From: UBA8752 sp002336475
GTDB taxonomy: Bacteria > Bacteroidota > Bacteroidia > Flavobacteriales_D > Sanyastnellaceae
DNA: 64,000 nt
Direction: 5' to 3'
Assembly: GCA_943846755.1 (NCBI GenBank)
Contig: OX044365.1
Location: 1,302,001 to 1,366,000 of the forward strand
Both the position numbers and the translations under genes were made by a program. Positions 25,796 to 34,031 of this stretch are shown here, in pieces. The stretch's first letter is position 1. Each line of letters starts with the position of its first letter. Under the pieces are notes generated by a model. It made no database searches. It was not told the origin of the DNA and saw nothing but the letters and a program-made list of their open reading frames with translations.

Positions 25796-26621
25796 GTCGT
25801 TGCCTGTTGTAGAACCCGAGCTGACCAAACGCCTCTGCCGACATCACTGGGCGTCTGGCAATCTCTGCCAACGCATGGACACGCTTGACCAACTCAATGT
25901 TCGTGGTCAACTTTCTCTTGTCGCGGTCCCAGTGCACATTGTCCTCGAGGCCGACCCTGACGCCCCACCCCAGCCCCATGGCCACAAGGTGGGCATCCAA
26001 TTGATACTGGCCCAAGCCGGCAAGGGCGATTAAAGCGCCTTCGGGGAGGTCACGCTCCAGGGCAGCAATGTGGGACGCTGTCAGTTGAGCACCCGCAATG
26101 TTGCCCAGCAAAATGTTGATGTAAAAGGGAGGCTGGATCAAGCCTTTGCGAACGAGGTATCCCAAGTAGTTCACCATACCAGTATCGAAGACCTCCAATT
26201 CAGGACTGGCTCCTGCAGCATAAATGCGTTCGGTCAATTCCTGGATTGTATCGGGGCTGTTTACGCTGGCTGAGCGCACAAAATTCAAAGAGCTCAGCGT
26301 CAATGAGGCCATATCCGGCAACAGCGACAGGACTTCTGATCGCGCGGCGGGATCCGTGACATTGCGGCCACTCAGAGACGCACAGATCACCAAACCAGGA
26401 CAATGGGCTCGGATTCCATCAATGATGGGAGCATAATCCTCAGCTGTAGAACTTGGCACGCCGTTCTTCTTTCGCGCATGCACATGAACCATTGAAATCC
26501 CCAATTCAAAGGCTTCATGCACCTGCTCTACGATTTCCGAAGCAGAAATTGGAACATCAGGAACATCCTTCTTTTGAGGGATCATTCCAGTGGGGGTAAA
26601 ATTGACAATAAGAGGTCGCAT
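25779..26621 (-). CDS. BKACE family (DUF849) beta-keto acid cleavage enzyme
   Basis: A 280-residue TIM-barrel zinc enzyme of the beta-keto acid cleavage family, which turns a beta-keto acid plus acetyl-CoA into acetoacetate plus a CoA ester. Metal ligands are visible: H46 and H48 in MVHVHAR and E226 in RVGLEDN, the same pattern as 3-keto-5-aminohexanoate cleavage enzyme. Family length is 270-310, so the gene is complete. Usually BKACE genes sit in catabolic operons; here it is the first gene of a unit with a sugar acyltransferase and a glycosyltransferase. That suggests it supplies an unusual acyl-CoA for sugar modification. The substrate cannot be read from the sequence. Confidence 0.82.
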   Translation of the reverse strand: MRPLIVNFTPTGMIPQKKDVPDVPISASEIVEQVHEAFELGISMVHVHARKKNGVPSSTAEDYAPIIDGIRAHCPGLVICASLSGRNVTDPAARSEVLSLLPDMASLTLSSLNFVRSASVNSPDTIQELTERIYAAGASPELEVFDTGMVNYLGYLVRKGLIQPPFYINILLGNIAGAQLTASHIAALERDLPEGALIALAGLGQYQLDAHLVAMGLGWGVRVGLEDNVHWDRDKRKLTTNIELVKRVHALAEIARRPVMSAEAFGQLGFYNRQRHEARA

Positions 26622-27010
26622 AAGGCATCAACTGGTCTTCCCTAATTTACGTATAATCCTCGATGTATTCTAATTTTTCTTCTACATAAACCCACTTCAG
26701 CCTTCCAAACCTACTGCTTAGTCAGATCAAATCTTCACCAGAACTTGAGCAGCATAAGTTCCCCATTCCTGGTGACCCAACCACCACGAGCCAATAGAGG
26801 AGCCCTGGCAGATGAGGCACTGATGATATGGAACGCCGTCATGTTGCAACTTGCTTCTCCCGGTCACATTGGAGGCAATGAAGGGGCGTTGACGGCTGGA
26901 ACGTCCGCGACTTCTCGCTTGCATATCGTGAAGTAATTCAACGGCACTGTCCAGAAGACCCTCGGCGCCTTGACGGTTTTTTTTCTTTGTTATGGCTTCC
27001 GAAGGGCGCC
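26622..27010. other. Intergenic region with no recognisable gene
   Basis: About 390 bases between the BKACE start and the stop of the propeller lipoprotein gene (both reverse strand). The first 100 bases are AT-rich and should hold the BKACE promoter, although no exact TAnnTTTG is seen. A reverse-strand frame is open from inside the propeller gene down to 26727 and ends SSIGSWWLGHQEWGTYAAQVLVKI; the tail has mild protein-like character but no start, domain or signal peptide I can support. Confidence 0.35.
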
Positions 27011-28086
27011 TCAATCCCAAGGCCCACCCCGGGTGACGTTCACGAAGGTCTCCCCTTCCAACCTGTAGAGGCCACCAGCAAAACCGAACCACATGCGGCC
27101 CTGGCGGTCCTCATAGATGGAATTGCAGCCGAAACTGAAGTCGGGGTTCTCGGGCTGGGTTTGCGTGAATGAAGTGAAGGTGCTGCCGTCATAGCGGTAT
27201 ACACCATGCCGCGTGGCGCAGATCCAGATGTTGCCGTTCCGGTCTTCCGTGACGGAGTAGATCTCGTTCTCGGTCAAACCCGGGACGTCGGGAAAAGTGG
27301 TGACCGTTTGGCCATCCCACATGCACAAGGCACCGCGCTTTTCCCCGGAGGTCAGGTGCCAATGGAAGCAGCTGAGCCAGAGGTTGCCATGCCGATCCTC
27401 CATGTGCAAGGAGACGTTGTTCGTCGGCAGCCCGTCGGCTGCAGTGAGCTGATGGAAGTCCTTGCCATCCCATCGGTAGGCGCCCTGATCAGACGTGGCG
27501 AACCAGAAATGGCCACTGCGCATCTGGCGCATGTTCTTCGGCTCATAGCCCGACGTGTTGGTCCGGGGCAAGCTCGGCTCAGGCAAGGGAAAGGCTTCGA
27601 AAACCCCGCTCACCTCGCGGTGGAATTGTCCTCCCGATTGCACCCACAGAGCGCCCTCGTTGTCGAAGAAAGGCCGGACCGGGTTGGCAGGAAAACCGAC
27701 AGGATGATGGGCCCGCTCGAGCGATTCTCCATCCCATTTCATCAAGGCCGAACCTCCTCCCATGCTCTCTTCAGCCGATACCATCCACAGGCTGCCCTCT
27801 GGCCCGAGGGTCAAGCCGGTCACCCGGTCACCGACCAGGCCATCCTCCGCATGGAAATACCGCAGCTCCTCCCCATTCCACATCATCGCCCCACTGCCCA
27901 CCGACCCCATCCACAGGTTGCCCTCAGCATCCTCGATGGGCCCCAAAGGATAGTCCGCGACCTGAAGTTGGGCCGTGGAGTCAACCTGCACTTGCACCCT
28001 CAGATCCCGCAGCCTATCGTCGTCGGCTCAGTGGCCATCTGGCAGCCGGCGACCAACAGCATGGACAGGATCAAGGTGTGGTTCAT
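27011..28086 (-). pseudogene. Two-component-regulator-propeller lipoprotein, split by a frameshift
   Basis: The body, residues encoded from 27997 down to 27011, is a beta-propeller made of Reg_prop repeats (EDAEGNLWMGSVGSG; EDRHGNLWLSCF; EDRNGNIWICATRHGVYRYDG; EDRQGRMWFGFAGGLYR), as in hybrid two-component sensors, but with no kinase part. Its own start is poor. In another frame, ATG at 28086 begins a good lipoprotein signal (HTLILSMLLVAGCQ) that stops at 28000. One missing base between 28003 and 28027 would join them into a lipoprotein of about 358 residues. Either an inactivated gene or a sequence error. As a free propeller it would be a surface or periplasmic binding protein. Confidence 0.7.
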
Positions 28087-28104
28087 GCGGTCAAGCTAGG
28101 CATG

Positions 28105-28140
28105 AAAAAACCCACACCGTGGGGGGTGTGGGTTTGTTTT
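28105..28140 (-). terminator. Rho-independent terminator downstream of tRNA-Glu
   Basis: A 10-bp perfect stem, AACCCACACC (28109-28118) with complement at 28125-28134 and a six-base loop; read on the reverse strand it ends in a run of six T. It closes the tRNA transcript, and the propeller lipoprotein start (28086) is only about 20 bases further on. Confidence 0.8.
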
Positions 28141-28144
28141 TCTG

Positions 28145-28216
28145 TAGCCCGTAGGGGATTCGAACCCCTGCTACCAGGATGAAAACCTGGCGTCCTAACC
28201 CCTAGACGAACGGGCC
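28145..28216 (-). tRNA. tRNA-Glu (UUC)
   Basis: A 72-base cloverleaf on the reverse strand. Acceptor stem GGCCCGT pairs with ACGGGCT with a G-T first pair; the D arm contains AGGGGTTAGGAC; the anticodon stem CCAGG/CCTGG encloses loop TTTTCAT, giving anticodon TTC, which reads GAA/GAG glutamate codons. The T arm is GGGGTTCGAATCCCC. CCA is not encoded. Confidence 0.97.
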
Positions 28217-28273
28217 ATTGGGGGCGCAAAGATAGCGCGCGAAACGAATCCGGCAAGTGCCCCCGAAGATTCC

Positions 28274-28747
28274 TTATCCCAGGTAGGCGCGGTACATCCA
28301 AACCAGCTTCTCTTGCTCGCGGATGTAGTCACTCATGAGGGCGTTTGTGCCCTCGTCCCCAGCTTCTCCAGAAAGGTGAAGCAAGGCGCGTTCGCGAAGG
28401 AGGATCACGCTGAACGCCGCGACACAATGCTTGAGGGCTTCTGAGCCATCGGCCACGTCTTTGACCACGGGAACCTTGCTGGTGGCGAGGTATTCTTCGT
28501 GGGTGTGCGTGGGGTGGCTGCCCAAGGTCAACACACGCTCTGCCACCTCATCGATCTTGAGCTGGAGGTCGGTGTAGAGCTCTTCGAACTTGGCGTGGAG
28601 CTCAAAAAACGCCTTGCCCCGAATGTTCCAGTGGAACCCGCGGGCGTTCATGTAAAAGACCGTGAGGTCGGCCAGCAGGTCATTCAGACCGGAAGACAGC
28701 TGGGCCGCAGCCTCTGCATTCAATCCGATGGGCGTATTGGTGTCCAT
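28274..28747 (-). CDS. dps: Dps family DNA-protecting ferritin-like protein
   Basis: A 157-residue Dps (DNA protection during starvation) miniferritin, which forms a 12-subunit shell, oxidises Fe(II) with hydrogen peroxide and stores the iron. The inter-subunit ferroxidase ligands are all present with the family spacing: H39 (GFHWN), H51 (ELHAKFEELY), D66 and E70 (IDEVAE). Length is normal. It lies upstream of tRNA-Glu on the same strand, 57 bases apart, and downstream of proS. Peroxide control would be expected, but no operator is recognisable. Confidence 0.92.
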   Translation of the reverse strand: MDTNTPIGLNAEAAAQLSSGLNDLLADLTVFYMNARGFHWNIRGKAFFELHAKFEELYTDLQLKIDEVAERVLTLGSHPTHTHEEYLATSKVPVVKDVADGSEALKHCVAAFSVILLRERALLHLSGEAGDEGTNALMSDYIREQEKLVWMYRAYLG

Positions 28748-28842
28748 ATTGAATCAACGTTGGATGGCGGGGATTGTTCTCGGGGGCGTCAGGAATGAGC
28801 CAAGGATGTGCAGATGTTGAGCCAAGGATGAGCCTGGAGGCG

Positions 28843-30312
28843 TCAGTAGGCCCGAGCAAACAACACACGGCGGGCGCTGGGCTCGCCGGTGCGGATGCAG
28901 GTTCCGGGCGTAGTGTCACCTTGGAGTGGGATGCAGCGGATGGTCGCCTTGGTTTCCTTTTTGATGCGCTCTTCGGTTTCGGCCGTGCCGTCCCAATGCG
29001 CGCTCAAGAATCCGCCCTCTTCCAGGCCAGCCGTGAACTCCTCCCAAGTGTTGACCTCGCGGGTGCCCTTTTCCATGCGGTCGCGGGCGCGCTCGAGCAG
29101 GCCGTCTTGGATCTCGACCAGCAGGTTCTGCACATGGGCCACAATTTGATCGGCTGGAATGAAGGCCTTCTCTCCGGTGTCGCGGCGGGCGACCTCTACC
29201 GTGCCGTTTTCCGCATCGCGTGGGCCGATGGCCAAACGCACAGGAACGCCCTTGAGCTCGTACTCGGCAAACTTCCAACCGGAACGCTTGGTGTCGTCGT
29301 CGTCGAGCTTCACGCGCAGGCCTGTGGCCTTCAGATCGTCACGCAACTTTTCGCAGGCGGTGTTGACCACCTCATTGGCCTCCCCTCCTTTTTGGATGGG
29401 CACGATGACGGCCTCGATGGGGGCCAACTTGGGCGGCACCACCAACCCCTTGTCGTCGCTGTGGGTCATGATGAGCGCCCCCATCAAACGGGTAGACACC
29501 CCCCAACTCGACGCCCAAACGAACTCCTTTCCGCCGTCTTTGGTGGCGTAGGTCACGTCAAAGGCCTTGGCAAAGTTCTGTCCCAAGAAGTGGCTCGTTC
29601 CGGCCTGCAGGGCCTTTCCGTCTTGCATCATGGCTTCGATGCAAAAGGTGTCGTCGGCACCGGCAAACCGCTCGCTTTCGGACTTCACCCCGCGCACCAC
29701 CGGCATGGCCATCCAGCCCTCGGCAAAGTCCGCATAGACGTGCAACATCTTTTCCGCTTCCTCCATGGCCTCGGCCTTGGTGGCGTGAGCGGTGTGGCCT
29801 TCCTGCCACAGGAATTCAGTGGTGCGGAGGAAGAGGCGTGTGCGCATCTCCCATCGGACCACATTGGCCCATTGGTTCACCAATAGCGGAAGGTCGCGGT
29901 AGCTCTGAATCCAAGTCTTGTAGGTCTTCCAAATGATGGTCTCTGAGGTGGGGCGCACGATGAGTTCCTCTTCCAACTTGGCCTCCGGGTCCACAATCAC
30001 CCCTTCTCCGTCGGGGTCGTTCTTGAGGCGGTAGTGGGTCACCACCGCGCACTCCTTGGCAAACCCTTCGACGTGTGCCGCTTCCTTGCTGAGGTAGCTC
30101 TTCGGGATGAACAGCGGGAAGTAAGCGTTCACGTGACCGGTGTCCTTGAACTTGCCGTCCAACACCTCTTTCATGCGCTCCCAAATCGCGAAACCGTAAG
30201 GCTTGATGACCATGCACCCCTTCACATCGCTGTGCTGGGCGAGGTCTGCCTCCACTACAATCTCGTTGTACCACTTGGAATAATCCTGTTCTCTGGAAGT
30301 CAGCTTCGCCAT
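28843..30312 (-). CDS. proS: Prolyl-tRNA synthetase (short, archaeal/eukaryal-type)
   Basis: Charges tRNA-Pro with proline. The 489-residue protein is of the short ProS type without the inserted editing domain and with the extra C-terminal domain. Class II motifs are present: RPTSETIIW, RWEMRTRLFLRTTEFLWQEGH (motif 2) and GVSTRLMGALIM (motif 3). The C-terminus ends in FARAY, the usual final tyrosine, but only some of the zinc-binding cysteines of the archaeal form remain (RCIPL, GTCIRTG). Start at MAKLTSREQDYSKWYNE matches relatives. Divergent from the Gly-rich lipoprotein and OmpP1-like genes, a neighbourhood common in Bacteroidota. Confidence 0.95.
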   Translation of the reverse strand: MAKLTSREQDYSKWYNEIVVEADLAQHSDVKGCMVIKPYGFAIWERMKEVLDGKFKDTGHVNAYFPLFIPKSYLSKEAAHVEGFAKECAVVTHYRLKNDPDGEGVIVDPEAKLEEELIVRPTSETIIWKTYKTWIQSYRDLPLLVNQWANVVRWEMRTRLFLRTTEFLWQEGHTAHATKAEAMEEAEKMLHVYADFAEGWMAMPVVRGVKSESERFAGADDTFCIEAMMQDGKALQAGTSHFLGQNFAKAFDVTYATKDGGKEFVWASSWGVSTRLMGALIMTHSDDKGLVVPPKLAPIEAVIVPIQKGGEANEVVNTACEKLRDDLKATGLRVKLDDDDTKRSGWKFAEYELKGVPVRLAIGPRDAENGTVEVARRDTGEKAFIPADQIVAHVQNLLVEIQDGLLERARDRMEKGTREVNTWEEFTAGLEEGGFLSAHWDGTAETEERIKKETKATIRCIPLQGDTTPGTCIRTGEPSARRVLFARAY

Positions 30313-30437
30313 GTCTTGTTTTTGGTACGGTGTTTGCTTTTACAAACATCGAGGCGCGAAAATACGCCACCCATCGTGGTCAACCGAGCCCTCAACATAT
30401 TGTCACTCCGGTCATTCACCGTAATTTACAACCATCG

Positions 30438-31661
30438 ATGAACGTACTCCGTCTTTCTCTCCTCGCTGCACTCCCGCTTTGGCTGGCCTCCTGCGCCACA
30501 GGCATTGACCTCATTGGTGACCGCCAACTGGAATCGGATGAGTTCTACCTCGCCGGTGGTGAACCACATACAGGTGATGAAGCGATTGATGATGCCCGAT
30601 ATGGGCAATGGATGGATGAGGTCGATGAGTTCAACGACGGTGACTTTGACGATCCTTACGCAGGAAACTATTCTGGCCGGTCGAACAGCCAATTGTGGAA
30701 CCGATACACTCCAGGTTGGTCCAGCGGATTGACTTCCAGCTTTGGCAATCCCTATGGTTATGGCAATCCCTACGGCTCATTTGGCATGGGTACCGGTGGA
30801 TTTGGAAACCCATACGGTATGGGCCACAACAACATGGCTTTTATGAATGGCTACGACGCTTGGGGCAATCCCATCGGTGGGTTTGGCAATTCAGGCTTTG
30901 GCTACGGCAACCCTTATGGAATGGGAGGCTATGGCAGCAACGGATGGGGCTATGACCCTTGGGGTGGCGGTTACTGGGGCACTCCTGGAAACGGATATTT
31001 CGGCGGATCCGGTTATGGATACCACCCTTACTATGGCAATCTTGGCGCTTATGGCAACGGTTGGTGCGGCAATGGCACCAGCGGCACTGGAGGTGGCGTG
31101 ATCACCTTTACTCCGCCCCGCCCACGCCCCAGTTTGGGTCAATTCACTGGCGAGTCCAACGGTGCCGGTTCTGGCAGTGGTGGTCAAGCGGACGGTTCAT
31201 TCGATGGCTCAGGTGTTTCCTCAGGAAACCAACCCGCTGTTTCTCGCGCGACTGACCGGGCCAATGCCGACAGCAAGCGTGAGCAAAACCGCAAGCTGCG
31301 CGCTGAGCAACAACAATTGCGCAGCGAGCGGGAAGCGGCAGAGCGCAGGGCATTGGAGCGTCAGCGACAATCCCGCAACAGCCAACGTCTTGCCCAACAG
31401 CAACGGCGTGAAACCCGCAAGACAGAGCGTCAGGACAATGGGGACAACGGAAACCGTTCGGGCATTCAACGCACCGAGGAGAACTCCAGATCATCTTCCC
31501 CACGCCAACAGTGGAATTCTCCCGCCAAGGAGAACAACACCAGCGCTCCGAGTCCCAGCCGCGGGTCCACCAGTCCGGCGCAACAAAACAACAGCAGGCC
31601 CAATGCCCCGCGCCCCTCAAGCAGCCGTTCAGGCTCGAGCCGTGGTGGCCGGGGAGGCTGA
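30438..31661 (+). CDS. Gly/Tyr/Asn-rich lipoprotein of low complexity
   Basis: A 407-residue putative lipoprotein. ATG at 30438 starts a signal peptide with lipobox LASC. Residues about 95-225 are dominated by GNPYG/GYG repeats (FGNPYGYGNPYGSFGMG), residues 225-290 by Gly/Ser, and the rest is charged or Gln/Arg-rich then Ser/Pro/Asn-rich, ending SSRGGRGG. No folded domain is recognisable; such compositions suggest a flexible or condensing surface layer. It starts 125 bases from proS (divergent) and ends 18 bases before the OmpP1-like gene, so it is probably co-transcribed with it. Function unknown. Confidence 0.78.
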   Translation: MNVLRLSLLAALPLWLASCATGIDLIGDRQLESDEFYLAGGEPHTGDEAIDDARYGQWMDEVDEFNDGDFDDPYAGNYSGRSNSQLWNRYTPGWSSGLTSSFGNPYGYGNPYGSFGMGTGGFGNPYGMGHNNMAFMNGYDAWGNPIGGFGNSGFGYGNPYGMGGYGSNGWGYDPWGGGYWGTPGNGYFGGSGYGYHPYYGNLGAYGNGWCGNGTSGTGGGVITFTPPRPRPSLGQFTGESNGAGSGSGGQADGSFDGSGVSSGNQPAVSRATDRANADSKREQNRKLRAEQQQLRSEREAAERRALERQRQSRNSQRLAQQQRRETRKTERQDNGDNGNRSGIQRTEENSRSSSPRQQWNSPAKENNTSAPSPSRGSTSPAQQNNSRPNAPRPSSSRSGSSRGGRGG

Positions 31662-31679
31662 TTCACCAGCGGTAACATC

Positions 31680-33173
31680 ATGATGATCAATTGTAAAAGA
31701 GGACTGGCCGTTCTCCTGGTGTTTTGTGCCCAATGGGGAGCTGCCCAAGGCTTGGCAGACGTCATGCAATACAGCAGGCAAGATCCCCTTGGATCCGCAC
31801 GGACCATGGGGATGGGGGGCGCAATGACCGCGCTTGGTGCCGACCTTGGTGCCATCTGGTCCAACCCTGCCGGACTGGGGATGTACAGATCGAGCGACCT
31901 CTCTTTTAGTGTTGCACCCGGTGCTGGCGGTGCCAGCACCCGTTATCTGGGCAACAAAAGCGTCACCGCTGAGCCACACCTCATCGTAGGACAACTCGGT
32001 GTAGCACTCACCATGCCCATGCTGAGTGCCGACTTCAAACGGGGAACTTTTGCCATTGGCTACACCCCATTGAATGACTTCCACCAAAGGGCGGAATGGA
32101 CCGGTGAAACCGAAGGCAACAGCATCACCCAACAGTTCGCCCAGCAGGCCAACGGCACGGCGTTTGACAGCTTGTGGTATTACCATCCGTTCGATGCTGA
32201 GCTGGCTTGGTACACTTACATGATCGACACTGTAGCGGGTTCTTCCGATTCCTACTCCCCCGCCTTTTCATCTGATCAAGTGCGCCAAGAATTGCGCAGA
32301 GACCGAACGGGCAGAATGGGTGAAACCACCATTGCCTTTGGTACAAGCTACCGGGATCAACTGCACATTGGCTGCTCTGCAGGAATTGTGTCTGCGGAGA
32401 TGAACCGTGTGGACGTGTACCGCGAAATCAAAACTTCTGGGCCTTCACCCCTGCAAGAGCTCACCTTCAACGACCGGCTTGAAATCTCGGGATCAGGTGC
32501 CTACTGGGCTTTTGGCCTGATTCTCCAACCCCAACAAATGCCATTCCGTCTGGGGTGGAGCTACCGGAGTGGCACGGTACTCAGCATAGAAGACTTCTAC
32601 CAGGTCGACGCCTCAGCGACGTTCGCCGGCAGCGGTACGTTCGCAGCAGAAAGCCCCAGCAGTTTTGTGGAGTACAAGATTCGAACGCCCCGCAGGCACC
32701 AGTTGGGCTTGAGCTGGACGTTTGGGAAGTTGGCTGTTTTGAGTCTCGACTATGCCCAAACGGACTTCGCCAAAGCTGGCTTCACCTCCGATGACTTCTA
32801 CGGTGAAGATGTAGAAGCGATCCAAAACGACATTGAAGACGATTTCAAGTTGGAGCAACAGTACCGTTTCGGTCTGGAGGTCAGGGCTGAGGAAGAGTGG
32901 CGCATCCGCCTCGGTGGCGGATGGCGCTCCATGGCTGCTGCACCCATTACCAACGGATTTGGAGACAACAATGGCGCCATCATCGAAGGCAGCGCCAGCA
33001 TGGTTCACGCCGCACTTGGGGCTGAATACCGCACCGAAACGTGGTATACAGGGGCCACTTACCGCCACAGCTCCACGGCCGACGGTCGCAAGCTGTACGG
33101 TCTCGGACCAGAGGTCGCGACAGGACGCACAGGATTGGGCCTGCTCATGCTGACCATTGGGGCGCGGTATTGA
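31680..33173 (+). CDS. OmpP1/FadL/TodX family outer-membrane transporter
   Basis: A 497-residue outer-membrane barrel of the FadL type, which lets hydrophobic compounds such as fatty acids cross the outer membrane. Signal peptide 1-22 (LAVLLVFCAQWGAAQG), then the N-terminal hatch region with the family motif SARTMGMGGAMTALGADLGAIWSNPAGLGMY, and barrel strands to the C-terminal LLMLTIGARY. Length is typical of Bacteroidota members. It follows the Gly-rich lipoprotein gene by 18 bases. Confidence 0.88.
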   Translation: MMINCKRGLAVLLVFCAQWGAAQGLADVMQYSRQDPLGSARTMGMGGAMTALGADLGAIWSNPAGLGMYRSSDLSFSVAPGAGGASTRYLGNKSVTAEPHLIVGQLGVALTMPMLSADFKRGTFAIGYTPLNDFHQRAEWTGETEGNSITQQFAQQANGTAFDSLWYYHPFDAELAWYTYMIDTVAGSSDSYSPAFSSDQVRQELRRDRTGRMGETTIAFGTSYRDQLHIGCSAGIVSAEMNRVDVYREIKTSGPSPLQELTFNDRLEISGSGAYWAFGLILQPQQMPFRLGWSYRSGTVLSIEDFYQVDASATFAGSGTFAAESPSSFVEYKIRTPRRHQLGLSWTFGKLAVLSLDYAQTDFAKAGFTSDDFYGEDVEAIQNDIEDDFKLEQQYRFGLEVRAEEEWRIRLGGGWRSMAAAPITNGFGDNNGAIIEGSASMVHAALGAEYRTETWYTGATYRHSSTADGRKLYGLGPEVATGRTGLGLLMLTIGARY

Positions 33174-33230
33174 CCGCGCATCACTTGCTTCAATAAAGAG
33201 GTCCGCCTTGAGGCAGCCGGTAGGGCTCGA

Positions 33231-34031
33231 TCAGGCCTTGGCCTTCTTGAGCTTCTTCTGAACGGCCTTCTCCATCTTCTCCGCCTCTTCTACAGCGAGC
33301 TCCTCGTCTACGAGGATGCGGCCACTGTGCTCGTCGACGATGATGCGCTTGCGGGCGCTGACATCGAGAATGCGTTGTGGTGGAATCTTGATGAAGCTGC
33401 CGGCACTGGCCTCACGCTCGATGGGCACAACGGCCATGCCGTTTTTAGCGCCACCGCGAATGCGCAAGTAGGCCTTGAGCAAGCGATCGTCGATGCTTTC
33501 GGCCATGTCGCCACTCATGCTGTTGAGGATTTCCTCTTCGGCACGGGTCTCAGCGATGATCTCGTCGAGCTCAGCGCGCTTGGTCTCCAAATCGGCTGAA
33601 CGGCTGTCAAACTTGGTTTGTACCTCCTCGATGATTTCTCCTTTCTGCTCGAGCTGGGCCTCCGCTTCGCGAATGCGCTTCTCAGAAAGTTGAATTTCGA
33701 GACTCTGGTACTCGATCTCTTTGTTGAGCGACTCGAACTCCCGGTTGTTCCGGACGCTGTTCTGCTGCTCTTCAAAACGCTTGATCGCGGCACCAGAATC
33801 GATGATGGATTCTTTGCGCTCGTGAATTTTAGACTTGGTGCCGTCGGATTCGGCTTTCAGCCGCTCCAAGCGGGACTCAAGTCCAGCCAATTCATCTTCG
33901 AGATCTTCGACTTCGAGGGGCAACTCACCGCGAACGACGCGCAACCGGTCAATGCGGCTGTCGATCAGTTGGAGGTCATAGAGCGCCCTGAGCTTTTCCT
34001 CTGCGCTCGTGGCTTTGGTCTTCTTGGCCAT
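33231..34031 (-). CDS. DUF164/C4-type zinc-ribbon family coiled-coil protein without its cysteines
   Basis: A 266-residue protein: residues 10-180 are a long coiled coil with the family motif NNREFESLNKEIEYQ, and residues 200-250 correspond to the zinc-ribbon end. The ribbon cysteines are replaced (REASAGSFIKIPPQ and VDEHSGRILVDEEL where relatives have C-x2-C pairs), so zinc binding should be lost. From memory the same replacement is usual in Bacteroidota. Its start overlaps the stop of the nif3-like gene by one base, a conserved pair. Role is not established; ribosome or RNA-related functions have been suggested for the family. Confidence 0.85.
   Translation of the reverse strand: MAKKTKATSAEEKLRALYDLQLIDSRIDRLRVVRGELPLEVEDLEDELAGLESRLERLKAESDGTKSKIHERKESIIDSGAAIKRFEEQQNSVRNNREFESLNKEIEYQSLEIQLSEKRIREAEAQLEQKGEIIEEVQTKFDSRSADLETKRAELDEIIAETRAEEEILNSMSGDMAESIDDRLLKAYLRIRGGAKNGMAVVPIEREASAGSFIKIPPQRILDVSARKRIIVDEHSGRILVDEELAVEEAEKMEKAVQKKLKKAKA

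Noticed and set aside
26727..27092. A 121-codon reverse-strand frame after the propeller gene
   Set aside because: It begins inside the propeller gene, lacks a start or domain, and only its last 25 residues look protein-like; kept only as a note in the intergenic entry.
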